A stretch of DNA of 48,694 nt from Pseudomonadota bacterium (GCA_023436615.1 JAEZIO010000068.1:1-48694); one strand, 5' to 3'. Positions 1-8,958 are shown, numbered from the stretch's first letter. The notes: generated by a model not told the origin, from the sequence alone. Translations and numbers: made by a program.

Positions 1-983
1 ACCTGCCCGCCGCCCGCAAGGACGTCACCATCGCGCGCGGGCTGACCGCATTCCTCACCGTGCAGGAGGGCTGCGACAAGTTCTGCTCGTTCTGCGTCGT
101 GCCCTATACCCGCGGCGCCGAAGTCAGCCGGCCGGTCGAACAGGTGCTGCGCGAGGCTGCGACGCTCGCCGAGGGCGGGGTGCGCGAGCTCACCCTGCGG
201 GGCCAGAACGTCAATGCCTATCACGGGCTCGATGCAGCGGGCCGGCCCGTCGGGCTCGGCGAGCTCTGCCGGCGGCTGGCGCGGATTGAGGGCATCGCCC
301 GCATCCGCTACACCACCTCGCACCCGCTCGACATGACCGACGAGCTGATCGAGATGCATCGCGACCTCGACGTGCTGATGCCCTACCTGCACCTGCCGGT
401 CCAGTCGGGCTCCGACGCCATCCTCAGCTCCATGAACCGCCGGCACACCGTGGCCGAGTACATGTCCGTCATCGGGCGCATCAAGGCGGCGCGGCCGGAC
501 ATGGCCCTGTCCGGCGACTTCATCGTCGGCTTCCCCGGCGAGACCGACGCCGACTTCGAGGCAACCCTCGAACTCGTGCGCGAGGTCGGCTACGCCACCG
601 CCTATACCTTCAAGTATTCGATCCGCCCCGGCACCCCCGGCGCCACCATGGACGGCCAGGTCCCCGAAGCCGTCAAGGCCGAGCGCCTGCAGCGGCTCAA
701 CGAGCAGATCAACACCCAGATGCACGCCTTCCATCGCTCGGTGGTCGGCCGCACCCTGCCGGTCCTGATCGAAAAGCCCGGCCGCCAGCCCGGCCAGGTC
801 GGCGGCCGCTCGCCCTATCTGCAGGCCGTGCACATGGAGGGGCCGGAGCGCCTCATCGGCCAGATCATCCCGGTCGAGATCGTCGAGGCGAGGAATAATT
901 CGCTCATCGGCAAGATTGTCACAGTCGCGGAACCGAATCCTGCTAGCCTTGTTGCGTCTCGAGCCGACGCGACCCATATCTGA
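1..983 (+). CDS. miaB: tRNA-2-methylthio-N6-dimethylallyladenosine synthase MiaB (5' end outside window)
   Basis: Radical-SAM methylthiotransferase that adds the 2-methylthio group to i6A37 of tRNAs reading UNN codons. The reading frame is open from base 3, so the N-terminal UPF0004 domain lies left of the window. The radical-SAM cluster motif CxxxCxxC is seen as GCDKFCSFCVVPYTRG near base 70. HLPVQSGSD and GDFIVGFPGET, both typical of MiaB/RimO enzymes, follow, and a C-terminal TRAM-like stretch closes the protein. VVPYTRG favours MiaB over RimO or MtaB. phoH follows 28 nt downstream, the order I expect in alphaproteobacteria. Partial only because of the window edge. Confidence 0.95.
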   Translation, partial: LPAARKDVTIARGLTAFLTVQEGCDKFCSFCVVPYTRGAEVSRPVEQVLREAATLAEGGVRELTLRGQNVNAYHGLDAAGRPVGLGELCRRLARIEGIARIRYTTSHPLDMTDELIEMHRDLDVLMPYLHLPVQSGSDAILSSMNRRHTVAEYMSVIGRIKAARPDMALSGDFIVGFPGETDADFEATLELVREVGYATAYTFKYSIRPGTPGATMDGQVPEAVKAERLQRLNEQINTQMHAFHRSVVGRTLPVLIEKPGRQPGQVGGRSPYLQAVHMEGPERLIGQIIPVEIVEARNNSLIGKIVTVAEPNPASLVASRADATHI

Positions 984-1011
984 GGCTGTGTCCCAAGGAG
1001 AACACCGAGAT

Positions 1012-2016
1012 TTGAGCAGGCACTTGCCCCCGTCTTTCGACCAAGGCCCATCTTCACAGCTTGAACTGGCCTTCGAAGACAACAAGCTTGCAGCGCAACT
1101 TTACGGCGACTTCGACCAGAACCTGGCATTGATCGAGCAGCGCCTCGGCGTGCAGGCGACGCCGCGCGGCAACCACGTCATGCTGCGGGGCGGGGCCGGC
1201 TCCGTCGATCAGGCGCGGCGCGCGCTCGAGTCGCTCTACGAGCAGCTCGAGGAAGGCCAGCAGATCGACGTCGCCACCGTCGACGGCGTCATCCGCATGA
1301 TCGAGACCGAAGACAGTCAGCTGACGCTTCCCACGCTCGAAAAGAAGGGCAGGGTGCGCATGGCCCAGATCGCGACCCGCAAGGCCACGATCGTCGCCCG
1401 CACCCCCGCGCAGGATGCCTACATGCGCGCCATGGACCGGTCCGAACTGGTCTTCGGCATCGGCCCGGCCGGAACCGGCAAGACCTATCTCGCCGTCGCC
1501 CATGCCGCGACCCTGCTCGAGCGCGGCGACATCAACCGCATCATCCTCAGCCGCCCGGCCGTCGAGGCCGGCGAGCGCCTCGGCTTCCTGCCCGGCGACA
1601 TGAAGGACAAGGTCGATCCCTATCTCCGCCCGCTCTACGACGCGCTCTACGACATGCTTCCCACCGAACAGGTCGAGCGCCGTATCGCGAGCGGCGAGAT
1701 CGAGATTGCGCCGATCGCCTTCATGCGCGGCCGCACGCTCAACGACGCATTCATTATCCTCGACGAGGCGCAGAACACCACGCCCGCGCAGATGAAGATG
1801 TTCCTCACGCGATTCGGAATGCGCAGCCGGATGGTGATCTGCGGCGACCCAAATCAGGTCGATCTTCCCGAACCCGGAAAGTCGGGCCTCCACGACGCCG
1901 TTTCGCGCCTTGAAGGCGTGAAGGGGATAGCGGTCGTGCCGTTCACGTCTGCGGATGTCGTGCGCCACCCATTGGTCGGACGCATCGTCGAGGCGTATGA
2001 AGGGCCAGGACGATGA
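1012..2016 (+). CDS. phoH: PhoH-family ATPase
   Basis: Cytoplasmic PhoH-like P-loop ATPase, thought to act in RNA metabolism next to YbeY; the exact substrate is not established. Walker A GPAGTGKTYL lies near residue 151 and Walker B FIILDEAQN near residue 248. The start chosen is TTG 1012, because AAGGAG at 995-1000 sits 11 nt upstream and the product (334 aa) has the usual family length. An upstream in-frame start at 916 would overlap miaB by 68 nt and add residues unlike PhoH. Its stop overlaps the ybeY start in ATGA, so the two are probably translationally coupled. Confidence 0.93.
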   Translation: MSRHLPPSFDQGPSSQLELAFEDNKLAAQLYGDFDQNLALIEQRLGVQATPRGNHVMLRGGAGSVDQARRALESLYEQLEEGQQIDVATVDGVIRMIETEDSQLTLPTLEKKGRVRMAQIATRKATIVARTPAQDAYMRAMDRSELVFGIGPAGTGKTYLAVAHAATLLERGDINRIILSRPAVEAGERLGFLPGDMKDKVDPYLRPLYDALYDMLPTEQVERRIASGEIEIAPIAFMRGRTLNDAFIILDEAQNTTPAQMKMFLTRFGMRSRMVICGDPNQVDLPEPGKSGLHDAVSRLEGVKGIAVVPFTSADVVRHPLVGRIVEAYEGPGR

Positions 2017-2519
2017 TGCTCGAGATCGCCATCGACGCCGATCCGGAGTGGGACAGTAGCACCGGCTGGGATCGGCTGGTCCGGCACGCCGCCGAATCGG
2101 CGATCGCCGAGAGCGTTTTTCCGCAGCTGGCCCGCTCGCCCCGTCCTGTCGAACTCTCCGTCAGGCTAACCGGTGACGAAGAGGTCCGGTCGCTGAACGC
2201 CGAGTGGCGCGGCAAGGACAAGCCGACGAACGTGCTGTCCTTCCCCCAGGCCGAACCCAAGGAGCTCGGCGACCTCGCAATCGACGGGCCCGATGTGATG
2301 CTTGGCGACCTCGTTCTTGCGCGCGGCGTGTGCGAGCGCGAGGCCGAGGAGAAGGCGATCCCGCTTCGCCACCACGCCGCGCACCTGATCGTCCACGGCA
2401 CGCTCCATTTGCTCGGCTACGACCATCAGGACGATCCGGCGGCGCAGGACATGGAGTCGCGCGAGGTTCGCGCGCTTGCGCGTCTGGGCATCGCCGATCC
2501 CTATGAGAGCGACCGCTGA
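2013..2519 (+). CDS. ybeY: Endoribonuclease / rRNA maturation factor YbeY
   Basis: Zinc-dependent single-strand endoribonuclease involved in 16S rRNA 3' maturation and ribosome quality control. The diagnostic zinc motif HGxLHLxGYDH is intact, with H128, H132 and H138 as the three ligands. The N-terminal NVLSFP strand and the 168-aa length fit the family. Two consecutive ATG codons (2013 and 2016) can serve as start; the first forms the ATGA overlap with phoH. The stop shares one base with the corC start (TGATG). Confidence 0.95.
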   Translation: MMLEIAIDADPEWDSSTGWDRLVRHAAESAIAESVFPQLARSPRPVELSVRLTGDEEVRSLNAEWRGKDKPTNVLSFPQAEPKELGDLAIDGPDVMLGDLVLARGVCEREAEEKAIPLRHHAAHLIVHGTLHLLGYDHQDDPAAQDMESREVRALARLGIADPYESDR

Positions 2520-3394
2520 TGGCGACCGGTAACGACGACACCGGCTCCCGCCTGTGGCGAGGAATGCGCGCCTTGATCTGGGGCGAGGACAGCGAGCAGA
2601 CGCTTCGCGAAGAGATCGAGGAAGCGATCGACGAGGCGGAGGATTCCCGGCCCGTCGCCGGCGACCTGACGCCGATCGAGCGGCAAATGCTTCGCAACCT
2701 GCTGCACTTCGGCGACGAGACCGCGGGCGACATTTGCGTCACTCGGGGCGATATCGTCGCGGTGCCGGCAACGATCGCGTTCGAGGATTTGGTGAAGGCT
2801 TTCGCCGAAGCGGAGCACAGCCGGCTCCCCGTCTACGGCGACAGTCTCGACGAGATCGCCGGCATGGTCCACATCAAGGACGTGTTCGCGGCGACCGTCG
2901 ACCCCGGCCGCGACCGAACGATCCAGTCACTCCTTCGCGCGCCCTTGTTCGTCCCGGAATCCATGGGTGTTCTCGACCTGCTGGCGCGGATGCGCAGCGA
3001 ACGCACGCACCTGGCCATTGTGGTTGACGAGTTCGGCGGCACGGAGGGCCTCGTGACGATCGAGGACGTCGTCGAAGAAATCGTCGGTGAGATCGAGGAC
3101 GAGCATGATATCGAGGAAGCGGGAATGCTCACGCGCCTGGACGAAGGCGTGTGGGAAGCCGACGCCCGGATCGAGCTCGAGGAGCTCGCGGAAACGGTCG
3201 ACGCGCGGCTGGTCTGGGAAGAGGATGAAGTGGACACGCTGGGGGGCCTCGTCTTCCTGCTCGCCGGCCACATTCCGGCGCGAGGCGAATCGGTGACCCA
3301 TCCGTCCGGGTGGCGGCTCGAGGCGATCGATTCCGAGCCGCGCAAGATCCTCCGCGTGCGGCTGCACGCGCCGGATGCCGACCAGCCGTCCTAG
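2519..3394 (+). CDS. corC: CorC/YbeX-type CBS-domain protein (hemolysin C family)
   Basis: Soluble CorC/HlyC-type protein of 291 aa linked to magnesium/cobalt efflux and, in the phoH-ybeY-ybeX context, to ribosome homeostasis. Two CBS repeats cover roughly residues 60-190; LPVYGDSLDEIAGMVHIKD and AIVVDEFGGTEGLVTIEDV are typical. A C-terminal CorC_HlyC transporter-associated domain with LGGLVFLLAG follows. No membrane segments are present, unlike the longer DUF21 relatives. Start ATG 2519 overlaps the ybeY stop by one base. The TAG stop lies within CTAG, which is also the stop of the convergent VOC gene. Confidence 0.92.
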   Translation: MATGNDDTGSRLWRGMRALIWGEDSEQTLREEIEEAIDEAEDSRPVAGDLTPIERQMLRNLLHFGDETAGDICVTRGDIVAVPATIAFEDLVKAFAEAEHSRLPVYGDSLDEIAGMVHIKDVFAATVDPGRDRTIQSLLRAPLFVPESMGVLDLLARMRSERTHLAIVVDEFGGTEGLVTIEDVVEEIVGEIEDEHDIEEAGMLTRLDEGVWEADARIELEELAETVDARLVWEEDEVDTLGGLVFLLAGHIPARGESVTHPSGWRLEAIDSEPRKILRVRLHAPDADQPS

Positions 3395-3813
3395 TTTTTC
3401 GCGAACAGCTTGCGCGGGTCGGCCATCGCCTTGAACTCGAGCGCATTGCCTGCCGGATCCAGCAGGAACATGGTTGCCTGCTCGCCCGGTTGCCCCTCGA
3501 AGCGGACCGTGGGCGCGATGACGAACTCAGTGCCGGCCGCGACGAGGCGTTCCGCAAGCGCCTTCCACTCGCGGAGATCGAGCACGATTCCGAAGTGAGG
3601 GACCGGCACATGCTGGCCATCGACCGCGTTGGTGGCGCGCGCGGCGACGGCGTCGGTGGCGAGATGGGCGACGATCTGGTGGCCGTAGAGATTGAAATCG
3701 ACCCAATCGTCGGCGTTGCGTCCCTCCGGACACTGCAGAAGACCGCCGTAGAAACGGCGGGCGGCGGTCAGGTCGTCGACGGGGAAGGCCAAATGGAACG
3801 GCGGCAGGGACAT
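3391..3813 (-). CDS. VOC family protein (glyoxalase/bleomycin-resistance fold)
   Basis: Single VOC module of 140 aa. FHLAFPVDDLTAARRFYGGLL at the N-terminus has the usual metal-ligand His (H7) and the DLxxxxxFY signature. HFGIVLDL supplies a second histidine, and NALEFKAM near the C-terminus supplies the conserved Glu after DPAGN. The protein could be a dioxygenase, lyase or binding protein; the substrate is unknown. It breaks the forward run phoH-ybeY-corC-lnt. Its TAG stop shares CTAG with the corC stop. Confidence 0.85.
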   Translation of the reverse strand: MSLPPFHLAFPVDDLTAARRFYGGLLQCPEGRNADDWVDFNLYGHQIVAHLATDAVAARATNAVDGQHVPVPHFGIVLDLREWKALAERLVAAGTEFVIAPTVRFEGQPGEQATMFLLDPAGNALEFKAMADPRKLFAKN

Positions 3814-3860
3814 GCGCCGCCATTGTCATTGGCCGCGCGACGAAGCAATGCCTGCGTCCG

Positions 3861-5387
3861 ATGCTGATCCTGCTGATCGCCTTCCTCACCGGCGCCGCGT
3901 CCGCGCTCGCGTTCCAGCCCGCGGGGCTGTGGCCGCTGATGCCGGTCGCCTTCGCCGTCCTTCTCGGACTGCTATGGCGCGCGGCGAGCCTTGGGCGAGC
4001 ACTCCTGATCGGATGGCTGTTCGGCCTTGGCCAGTTTGTAGTTGGTCTCAACTGGATCGCCACGGCGTTCGGGTACCAGGCGGCGATGCCGGCCTGGCTT
4101 GGCTGGGTCGCGGTCGTCCTGCTGTCTCTCTACCTGGCCGTCTATCCGGCGCTCGCCACCGGACTGGCGTGGCGCATCGGCCGAGGCAAGGAAGTCGCGC
4201 TGGTACTTGCTCTCGCAGGCACGTGGACCGTGACCGAATGGCTCAGGGCCGGGATCTTCACCGGCTTCGCCTGGAACCCCGCCGCCGCCGCGCTTGCTCC
4301 GACGCCGCTGATCAGCATCGGCGCGCTCGTCGGCACCTACGGACTCTCTGGCCTCGCGGTCCTGCTGGGAAGCGTGATCTGGCTCGAGATCCGGCGCAAA
4401 TGGCTGCCCGGAGTGCTCATCGTGCTGGCCACGGCCATCCTGTGGCTGCTGCCGGCCTCCCACGTTCCCGACGACCCGCTGGCGATCAAGCCGATCCGCA
4501 TCGTCCAGCCCAACATCGGCCAGCAGGACAAATGGCGGCCGAGCTTTGCGGACCAGGCTGCCCAGAAGCTCGCGATGCTTTCCAACGCCCGCGCCGACAG
4601 CACGGAGCGCTTGTTATTCTGGCCCGAAGCAGCCGTGACGGAGCCGCTTTCCGACGATCGCTCCGGGCCGCCGCAGGCTTTCGCCAACTTCGAGCGGACG
4701 CGAGCCGCCGGGTCGGTGCAGCAGCGCGAACTGCTGCTGACCGGCGGCATCGGCCTGACTTCGCGCGATGGGCGATCGATCGCGGGCGCCACCAACAGCA
4801 TCTTCATCCTCGCCCCGGGCGGCCGCGTGGTCGGCCGCTACGACAAGGCGCACCTCGTGCCCTACGGCGAATATCTGCCGATGCGGCCGCTGCTCTCGCG
4901 GATCGGCCTCTCGCGCCTCGCGCCCGGCGACGTCGATTTCGATTCCGGCGCCGGCCCGCGAACGATCGACTTGCCGGGCTGGGGCAAGGTCGGGCTGCAA
5001 TTATGCTATGAAATCATCTTCTCGGGCCATGTTGTCGATGGCCGGAACCGGCCGGACTTCATTTTCAACCCGTCCAACGATGCCTGGTTCGGGCGCTGGG
5101 GACCGCCGCAGCACTTAGCGCAGGCCCGGCTCCGGGCCGCCGAGGAAGGGCTTCCGGTCATCCGCGCCACGCCGACCGGAATCAGCGCGATCATCGACGG
5201 GCGCGGCCAGGTCGTGAAGCAGCTCGGCTGGCGGACGGCGGGCGTCATCGACGGCTATCTCCCGCCGGCCGCATCGAGGCCGACGCTGTTCGCCAAGTTC
5301 GGGAACGCCGTTCCGCTGCTGCTGGCGGCAATGCTCCTGATCGCCGCCATTGCCCTCGCCGGAGGCCGGCGCTATCGGCGGACATAA
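3861..5387 (+). CDS. lnt: Apolipoprotein N-acyltransferase Lnt
   Basis: Inner-membrane enzyme that N-acylates the lipid-modified cysteine of lipoproteins, the last step before Lol export. About six hydrophobic helices fill residues 1-205. A nitrilase-type CN-hydrolase domain follows with the full triad: E256 in WPEAAVTE, K329 in YDKAHLVPYGEYLP and C382 in LQLCYEIIF. A final helix lies at about 485-503. The 508-aa length is normal. The start is ATG 3861 with only a weak ribosome-binding site. Its clients here would include the lipoproteins predicted at 13372 and 16823. Confidence 0.96.
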   Translation: MLILLIAFLTGAASALAFQPAGLWPLMPVAFAVLLGLLWRAASLGRALLIGWLFGLGQFVVGLNWIATAFGYQAAMPAWLGWVAVVLLSLYLAVYPALATGLAWRIGRGKEVALVLALAGTWTVTEWLRAGIFTGFAWNPAAAALAPTPLISIGALVGTYGLSGLAVLLGSVIWLEIRRKWLPGVLIVLATAILWLLPASHVPDDPLAIKPIRIVQPNIGQQDKWRPSFADQAAQKLAMLSNARADSTERLLFWPEAAVTEPLSDDRSGPPQAFANFERTRAAGSVQQRELLLTGGIGLTSRDGRSIAGATNSIFILAPGGRVVGRYDKAHLVPYGEYLPMRPLLSRIGLSRLAPGDVDFDSGAGPRTIDLPGWGKVGLQLCYEIIFSGHVVDGRNRPDFIFNPSNDAWFGRWGPPQHLAQARLRAAEEGLPVIRATPTGISAIIDGRGQVVKQLGWRTAGVIDGYLPPAASRPTLFAKFGNAVPLLLAAMLLIAAIALAGGRRYRRT

Positions 5388-5404
5388 CGATTCCTTTATA
5401 TCAT

Positions 5405-5423
5405 CGCCGCGACCCCAGCGGCG
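5405..5423 (+). promoter_or_regulatory. Stem-loop in the metK leader
   Basis: A perfect 6-bp GC hairpin (CGCCGC 5405-5410 with GCGGCG 5418-5423, loop GACCCCA) sits in the 60-nt lnt-metK gap. It lies 24 nt before the metK ATG and just upstream of the likely ribosome-binding site GAGGA at 5430-5434. metK is often feedback-controlled by SAM-binding leaders in alphaproteobacteria. I do not recognise the core of any known SAM riboswitch here, so the role is only a possibility. Confidence 0.35.
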
Positions 5424-5447
5424 TCTCTCGAGGACCCTGCCCTGACA

Positions 5448-6677
5448 ATGCGCAACAGCTACCTCTTCACTTCCGAATCCGTATCCGAAGGCCATCCGGA
5501 CAAGGTTGCCGACCAAATCAGCGACACCATCGTCGACCTGTTCCTGGCGAAGGATCCGGAAGCGCGCGTCGCCTGCGAAACGTTCGTCACGACGCAGCGC
5601 ATCGTCATCGGCGGCGAGATCCGGTGCAAGCCGGTCTTCGATGAGCAGAAGTTCAAGGATACGCATGGCTGGGCCCCCGGGGCGCGCGACGAAATCGAGC
5701 AGGCCGTCCGTCACATCGTCCAGAGCATCGGCTATGAGCAGGACGGGTTCCACTGGCGGACCGCGGATTTCGAAAACCATCTGCACGGCCAGTCCGCGCA
5801 CATCGCCCAGGGCGTCGATGCGGCGGACGACAAGGACGAAGGAGCCGGCGACCAAGGGATTATGTTCGGCTTTGCCTGCGACGAGACCCCCGAGCTCATG
5901 CCGGCCACGCTCTACTACAGCCACAAGATCCTCGAGCGCATGGCCGACGACCGCCATGCCGGCCGCGCCGCGTTCCTGGAGCCGGACGCCAAGAGCCAGG
6001 TGACGCTGCGCTTCGAGGACGGCAAGCCTGCGAAGGCGACGGCAATCGTCGTCTCGACACAGCACAAGCCGGGCTACGACAAGGGCGAAAAGCAGGCCGA
6101 GCTCCATGCCTATGTGAAGTCGGTGGTTGCCGACATCCTGCCGGCGGAGCTCCTCGGAAACGAGACCGTCTATCACATCAACCCGACGGGCAGCTTCGAG
6201 ATCGGCGGGCCCGACGGAGACGCGGGCCTGACCGGCCGCAAGATCATCGTGGATACCTACGGCGGAGCCGCTCCGCACGGCGGCGGCGCATTTTCTGGCA
6301 AGGACCCGACGAAGGTCGACCGGTCGGCGGCTTATGCGGCTCGCTATCTCGCGAAGAACATCGTGGCTGCGGGCCTTGCACGGCGCTGCACGATCCAGCT
6401 CGCCTATGCGATTGGCGTGTCCGAGCCGCTCTCGCTCTATGTCGATACGCATGGGACCGGCGCGGTCGGTGACGACCGCATCGAGGCCGCGATCGCGGGC
6501 ATCGGCAAGCTCGGGGGCCTGACCCCGCGCGGCATCCGCACCCACCTCGGCCTCAACAAGCCGATCTACAAGGCGACCGCCGCTTACGGCCATTTCGGCC
6601 GGCGGGCCGACGGCGATTTCTTCCCGTGGGAGCGCGTCGACCTGGTCGACGACCTCAGGTCGGCGCTTTCGGCCTAA
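5448..6677 (+). CDS. metK: S-adenosylmethionine synthetase MetK
   Basis: Converts methionine and ATP to S-adenosylmethionine, the methyl donor for TrmB and the ICMT-like enzyme in this window and the radical source for MiaB. Signatures are GHPDKVADQISD near the N-terminus, the ATP-binding GAGDQGIMFG and the P-loop-like GGGAFSGKDPTKVDRSAAY. The 409-aa length is slightly above the usual 385-400. Start ATG 5448 has GAGGA 13 nt upstream, a long spacing. The TAA stop is embedded in CTAA, shared with the convergent membrane-protein gene. Confidence 0.97.
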   Translation: MRNSYLFTSESVSEGHPDKVADQISDTIVDLFLAKDPEARVACETFVTTQRIVIGGEIRCKPVFDEQKFKDTHGWAPGARDEIEQAVRHIVQSIGYEQDGFHWRTADFENHLHGQSAHIAQGVDAADDKDEGAGDQGIMFGFACDETPELMPATLYYSHKILERMADDRHAGRAAFLEPDAKSQVTLRFEDGKPAKATAIVVSTQHKPGYDKGEKQAELHAYVKSVVADILPAELLGNETVYHINPTGSFEIGGPDGDAGLTGRKIIVDTYGGAAPHGGGAFSGKDPTKVDRSAAYAARYLAKNIVAAGLARRCTIQLAYAIGVSEPLSLYVDTHGTGAVGDDRIEAAIAGIGKLGGLTPRGIRTHLGLNKPIYKATAAYGHFGRRADGDFFPWERVDLVDDLRSALSA

Positions 6678-7189
6678 CCGCCGCGGCGGCGGCCGGAAGC
6701 GGCGGCGCTGGGGCCGACCGAGCTTCGCTTGGCGCCGGACTCGATGTCCTCGTGCAGCGGCCGGTGAATGAACGGTACCAGCGCGCCGAGCACGGCGCCC
6801 CACAGGATGAGCGACAGGAGCACGCCCGTGGCCGCCGCGCCCGCCGGCGCCAGTCCGCCGCTAGCCAGGGGAAGCACCATGACCGCGCCGCCCGCCCAGA
6901 GCGCGAAGCCGAACGCCATCCCGAATAGCCATCCGCCCTTCGGTTCGTTCGCGGCGCGGCCGAACAGCCGCGCATAGACCGCTCCCGCCGCCGCCATCAC
7001 CGGCATTCCGATGGCGATGGTCACCAGTTCCGACGTGCCGAGTATGTGGGATTCGACGCGCAGCGAGCCGAACGCCCACAAGAGAGCAACGGCCGGCGCG
7101 GTGGCAAGCAGGCCGCTGAGAGCCCCGGCGAGCCACGGGCGCTGCGTGGGACCGGGCTCGAAACCGTGCGCGCTGAGGAAACCGGCCAT
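6674..7189 (-). CDS. Hypothetical membrane protein, last gene of the GH1-fusion operon
   Basis: A 171-aa protein of unknown function with about four hydrophobic helices: GALSGLLATAPAVALLWAF, ELVTIAIGMPVMAAAGAVYARLF, GMAFGFALWAGGAVMVLPLA and a fourth, GVLLSLILWGAVLGALVPFI. A short basic tail (GRRRGG) ends it. The layout resembles small four-helix membrane proteins and the membrane part of the preceding fusion protein, but no family is assigned. The start is ATG 7189, chosen because it overlaps the upstream stop as ATGA; earlier methionines lie inside the glycosidase gene. Its TAG stop overlaps the metK stop by 4 nt. Confidence 0.8.
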   Translation of the reverse strand: MAGFLSAHGFEPGPTQRPWLAGALSGLLATAPAVALLWAFGSLRVESHILGTSELVTIAIGMPVMAAAGAVYARLFGRAANEPKGGWLFGMAFGFALWAGGAVMVLPLASGGLAPAGAAATGVLLSLILWGAVLGALVPFIHRPLHEDIESGAKRSSVGPSAAASGRRRGG

Positions 7190-8946
7190 CAGGACAACAG
7201 CTCCTTCACCGCGGCGCAGTCGCGATACTCGGGCTGCGTGCCGAACGTATCGATCAAATATTTGTAGGACAGGCCCACCGCTCGCGGATCCCGGTTGAGG
7301 TCGAACAATCCGACGGGCGAGACCACTCCGAGAGGCTCGGCCATCGCATTGTCCCAGTCGATCTGGTCGGTGAGGCTGTACCAGGTGAAGCCGATGATCG
7401 GCACGCCCGCACTGCGAAGCAGCTGGACATTGTGCCACTGCCGCCACAGCCAGCGCGGCGCGTCACCCGCGTCGGTGCGGTTGGTCTCCGTATGCATGAT
7501 GGGGCGCTTGTATCGCTCGTAATATTGGCTCGCGATCACGTACCAGCCGAACAGCTCGCCAAGCGCCTGCTCGTTGCCGTCGCTGTCGATCAGCTTCTCG
7601 TTCCATTCGTAATAATCGATCCCGAGCACCGAGCGGTGCGGCACCCGCCGCTCCATGAAGAATGCATAGTCGTCATCGGTGACTCCGCACTCGCGCAATT
7701 GCTCGCGAATCCGTTCGCTTACCGGGTGCGCGTAAATAAGATCGAGCGGGAGGAAGCGCCGTTCGTTGTCCAGCTCGGCGATCTCAAGGATATGCTGGTC
7801 GGGACAGCAGGCCTGCGCGAATTCGCTGCTTTCGCTGTTGATGAAGATGGCGTCTGGACGCTCGGCAAGGATCGCGTCCGTCATCGCGATGGAGGCGCGC
7901 GCGACATTGAGGCATGCGGTCGTGAATGCCGTCTCGTCGCGCAATTGCTCGTTCCAGATTCCCGACAGCGCGCTGAACTTGGCGCAGACGTACATTTCGT
8001 TGACCGGAGTGTAGAAACGCACGCGCGGAAAACGCCGGGCGAAGGCGCCGGCATATTCCGCGAAGGCCGCGGCGACTTCGGGGTTCTGGAAGTCGCCGAG
8101 CCAGTCGGGCAGGCCGAAATGACAGAGGTCCACGATCGGCTCCGGGCCGATTTCGCACAATTCCTTCATGGGTTCGTCGACCCATGACCAGTCGAAGGTG
8201 CCGGGGCCGGTGAAGACCAGATGCAACGGCGGGCCGTAGCGAAGGTGGCTGACGCCGACCTCGCGGGCACGCTGGAAATCCTCGCGCCACCGGTCGTAGT
8301 GGCGCGTGGCCGCCATCTGGTCCCGACGCCAGCGGCCGCTTTCGATCGTCGGGTAGCTGCATTCGATTCCCGTCGTGAACAGGAATCCATGCTCGCGCCG
8401 CTCCGGTGCCGAAGTTCGCCGTCGCGTCGGCTTCGGGGATCGCGCGTGGCTCGGCCGCCGGCCCGCCGCATAACCGACAGGATGCGAATAGAGCGCCCCC
8501 GCGATGAGTCCGAAAATTGCATGGCCGCCAAGAATCCCTGCCACGGTCCATCCGGAAAGCGCGTGGAAGAACGTCCCGACGCCGAGCTCGGTGATCTCCC
8601 GGTCGAGGTGCATCAATCGTACCTGCGGCACCACGAGGAATGTCGCGAGGATTGCGGGCACGGACGCGAAGACCAAGCCCTGCAGCGCTGGAGGCAGTTT
8701 CAGCCGCGCCCAGAAGAAATAGCCGTAGAAGACGGTCCACACGAAGCCGACGAGCACATGCGCGGCGAGGCCCGTCGGCCACCAGAACAGCGGCCTCGAT
8801 TGAGCAAACGCGAGCGTCCCGAGCTCGCGGACGAGATCGAACAAGGGGAGCCCAGCAGCGATTGCGGCCCTGGCGGCGGCTTCCCATGCAATCGCTCCGG
8901 CCGCGCCGGCAATGAACGCCTTGCGCAGCGCGACGACCCGGAGCAA
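7189..8946 (-). CDS. Membrane domain fused to a GH1-like glycoside hydrolase
   Basis: A 585-aa two-part protein. Residues 1-155 hold about four hydrophobic helices (such as LAAHVLVGFVWTVFYGYFFW and LVFASVPAILATFLVV). A basic, proline-rich linker follows at 160-185. Residues 187-585 form a (beta/alpha)8 glycosidase resembling family GH1: acid/base Glu E317 in YTPVNEM, nucleophile candidate E487 in IMHTETN, and the GH1-like aromatic motif FTWYSLTDQIDW at 520-531. Substrate is unknown. The start appears to be TTG 8946, since no ATG occurs before residue 112. Which side of the membrane the enzyme faces cannot be settled by eye. It sits 12 nt after the DUF2231 gene. Confidence 0.85.
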   Translation of the reverse strand: MLRVVALRKAFIAGAAGAIAWEAAARAAIAAGLPLFDLVRELGTLAFAQSRPLFWWPTGLAAHVLVGFVWTVFYGYFFWARLKLPPALQGLVFASVPAILATFLVVPQVRLMHLDREITELGVGTFFHALSGWTVAGILGGHAIFGLIAGALYSHPVGYAAGRRPSHARSPKPTRRRTSAPERREHGFLFTTGIECSYPTIESGRWRRDQMAATRHYDRWREDFQRAREVGVSHLRYGPPLHLVFTGPGTFDWSWVDEPMKELCEIGPEPIVDLCHFGLPDWLGDFQNPEVAAAFAEYAGAFARRFPRVRFYTPVNEMYVCAKFSALSGIWNEQLRDETAFTTACLNVARASIAMTDAILAERPDAIFINSESSEFAQACCPDQHILEIAELDNERRFLPLDLIYAHPVSERIREQLRECGVTDDDYAFFMERRVPHRSVLGIDYYEWNEKLIDSDGNEQALGELFGWYVIASQYYERYKRPIMHTETNRTDAGDAPRWLWRQWHNVQLLRSAGVPIIGFTWYSLTDQIDWDNAMAEPLGVVSPVGLFDLNRDPRAVGLSYKYLIDTFGTQPEYRDCAAVKELLS

Positions 8947-8958
8947 CGGAGCTCTGCC

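Noticed and set aside
5388..5447. Known SAM riboswitch upstream of metK
   Set aside because: A hairpin is present, but the leader is short and I could not match the conserved core and pseudoknot of SAM-II or SAM/SAH classes; kept only as an uncharacterised stem-loop.
5115..6803. 562-codon open frame antisense to lnt/metK
   Set aside because: It spans two well-supported forward genes and a convergent junction; it is a codon-bias shadow.
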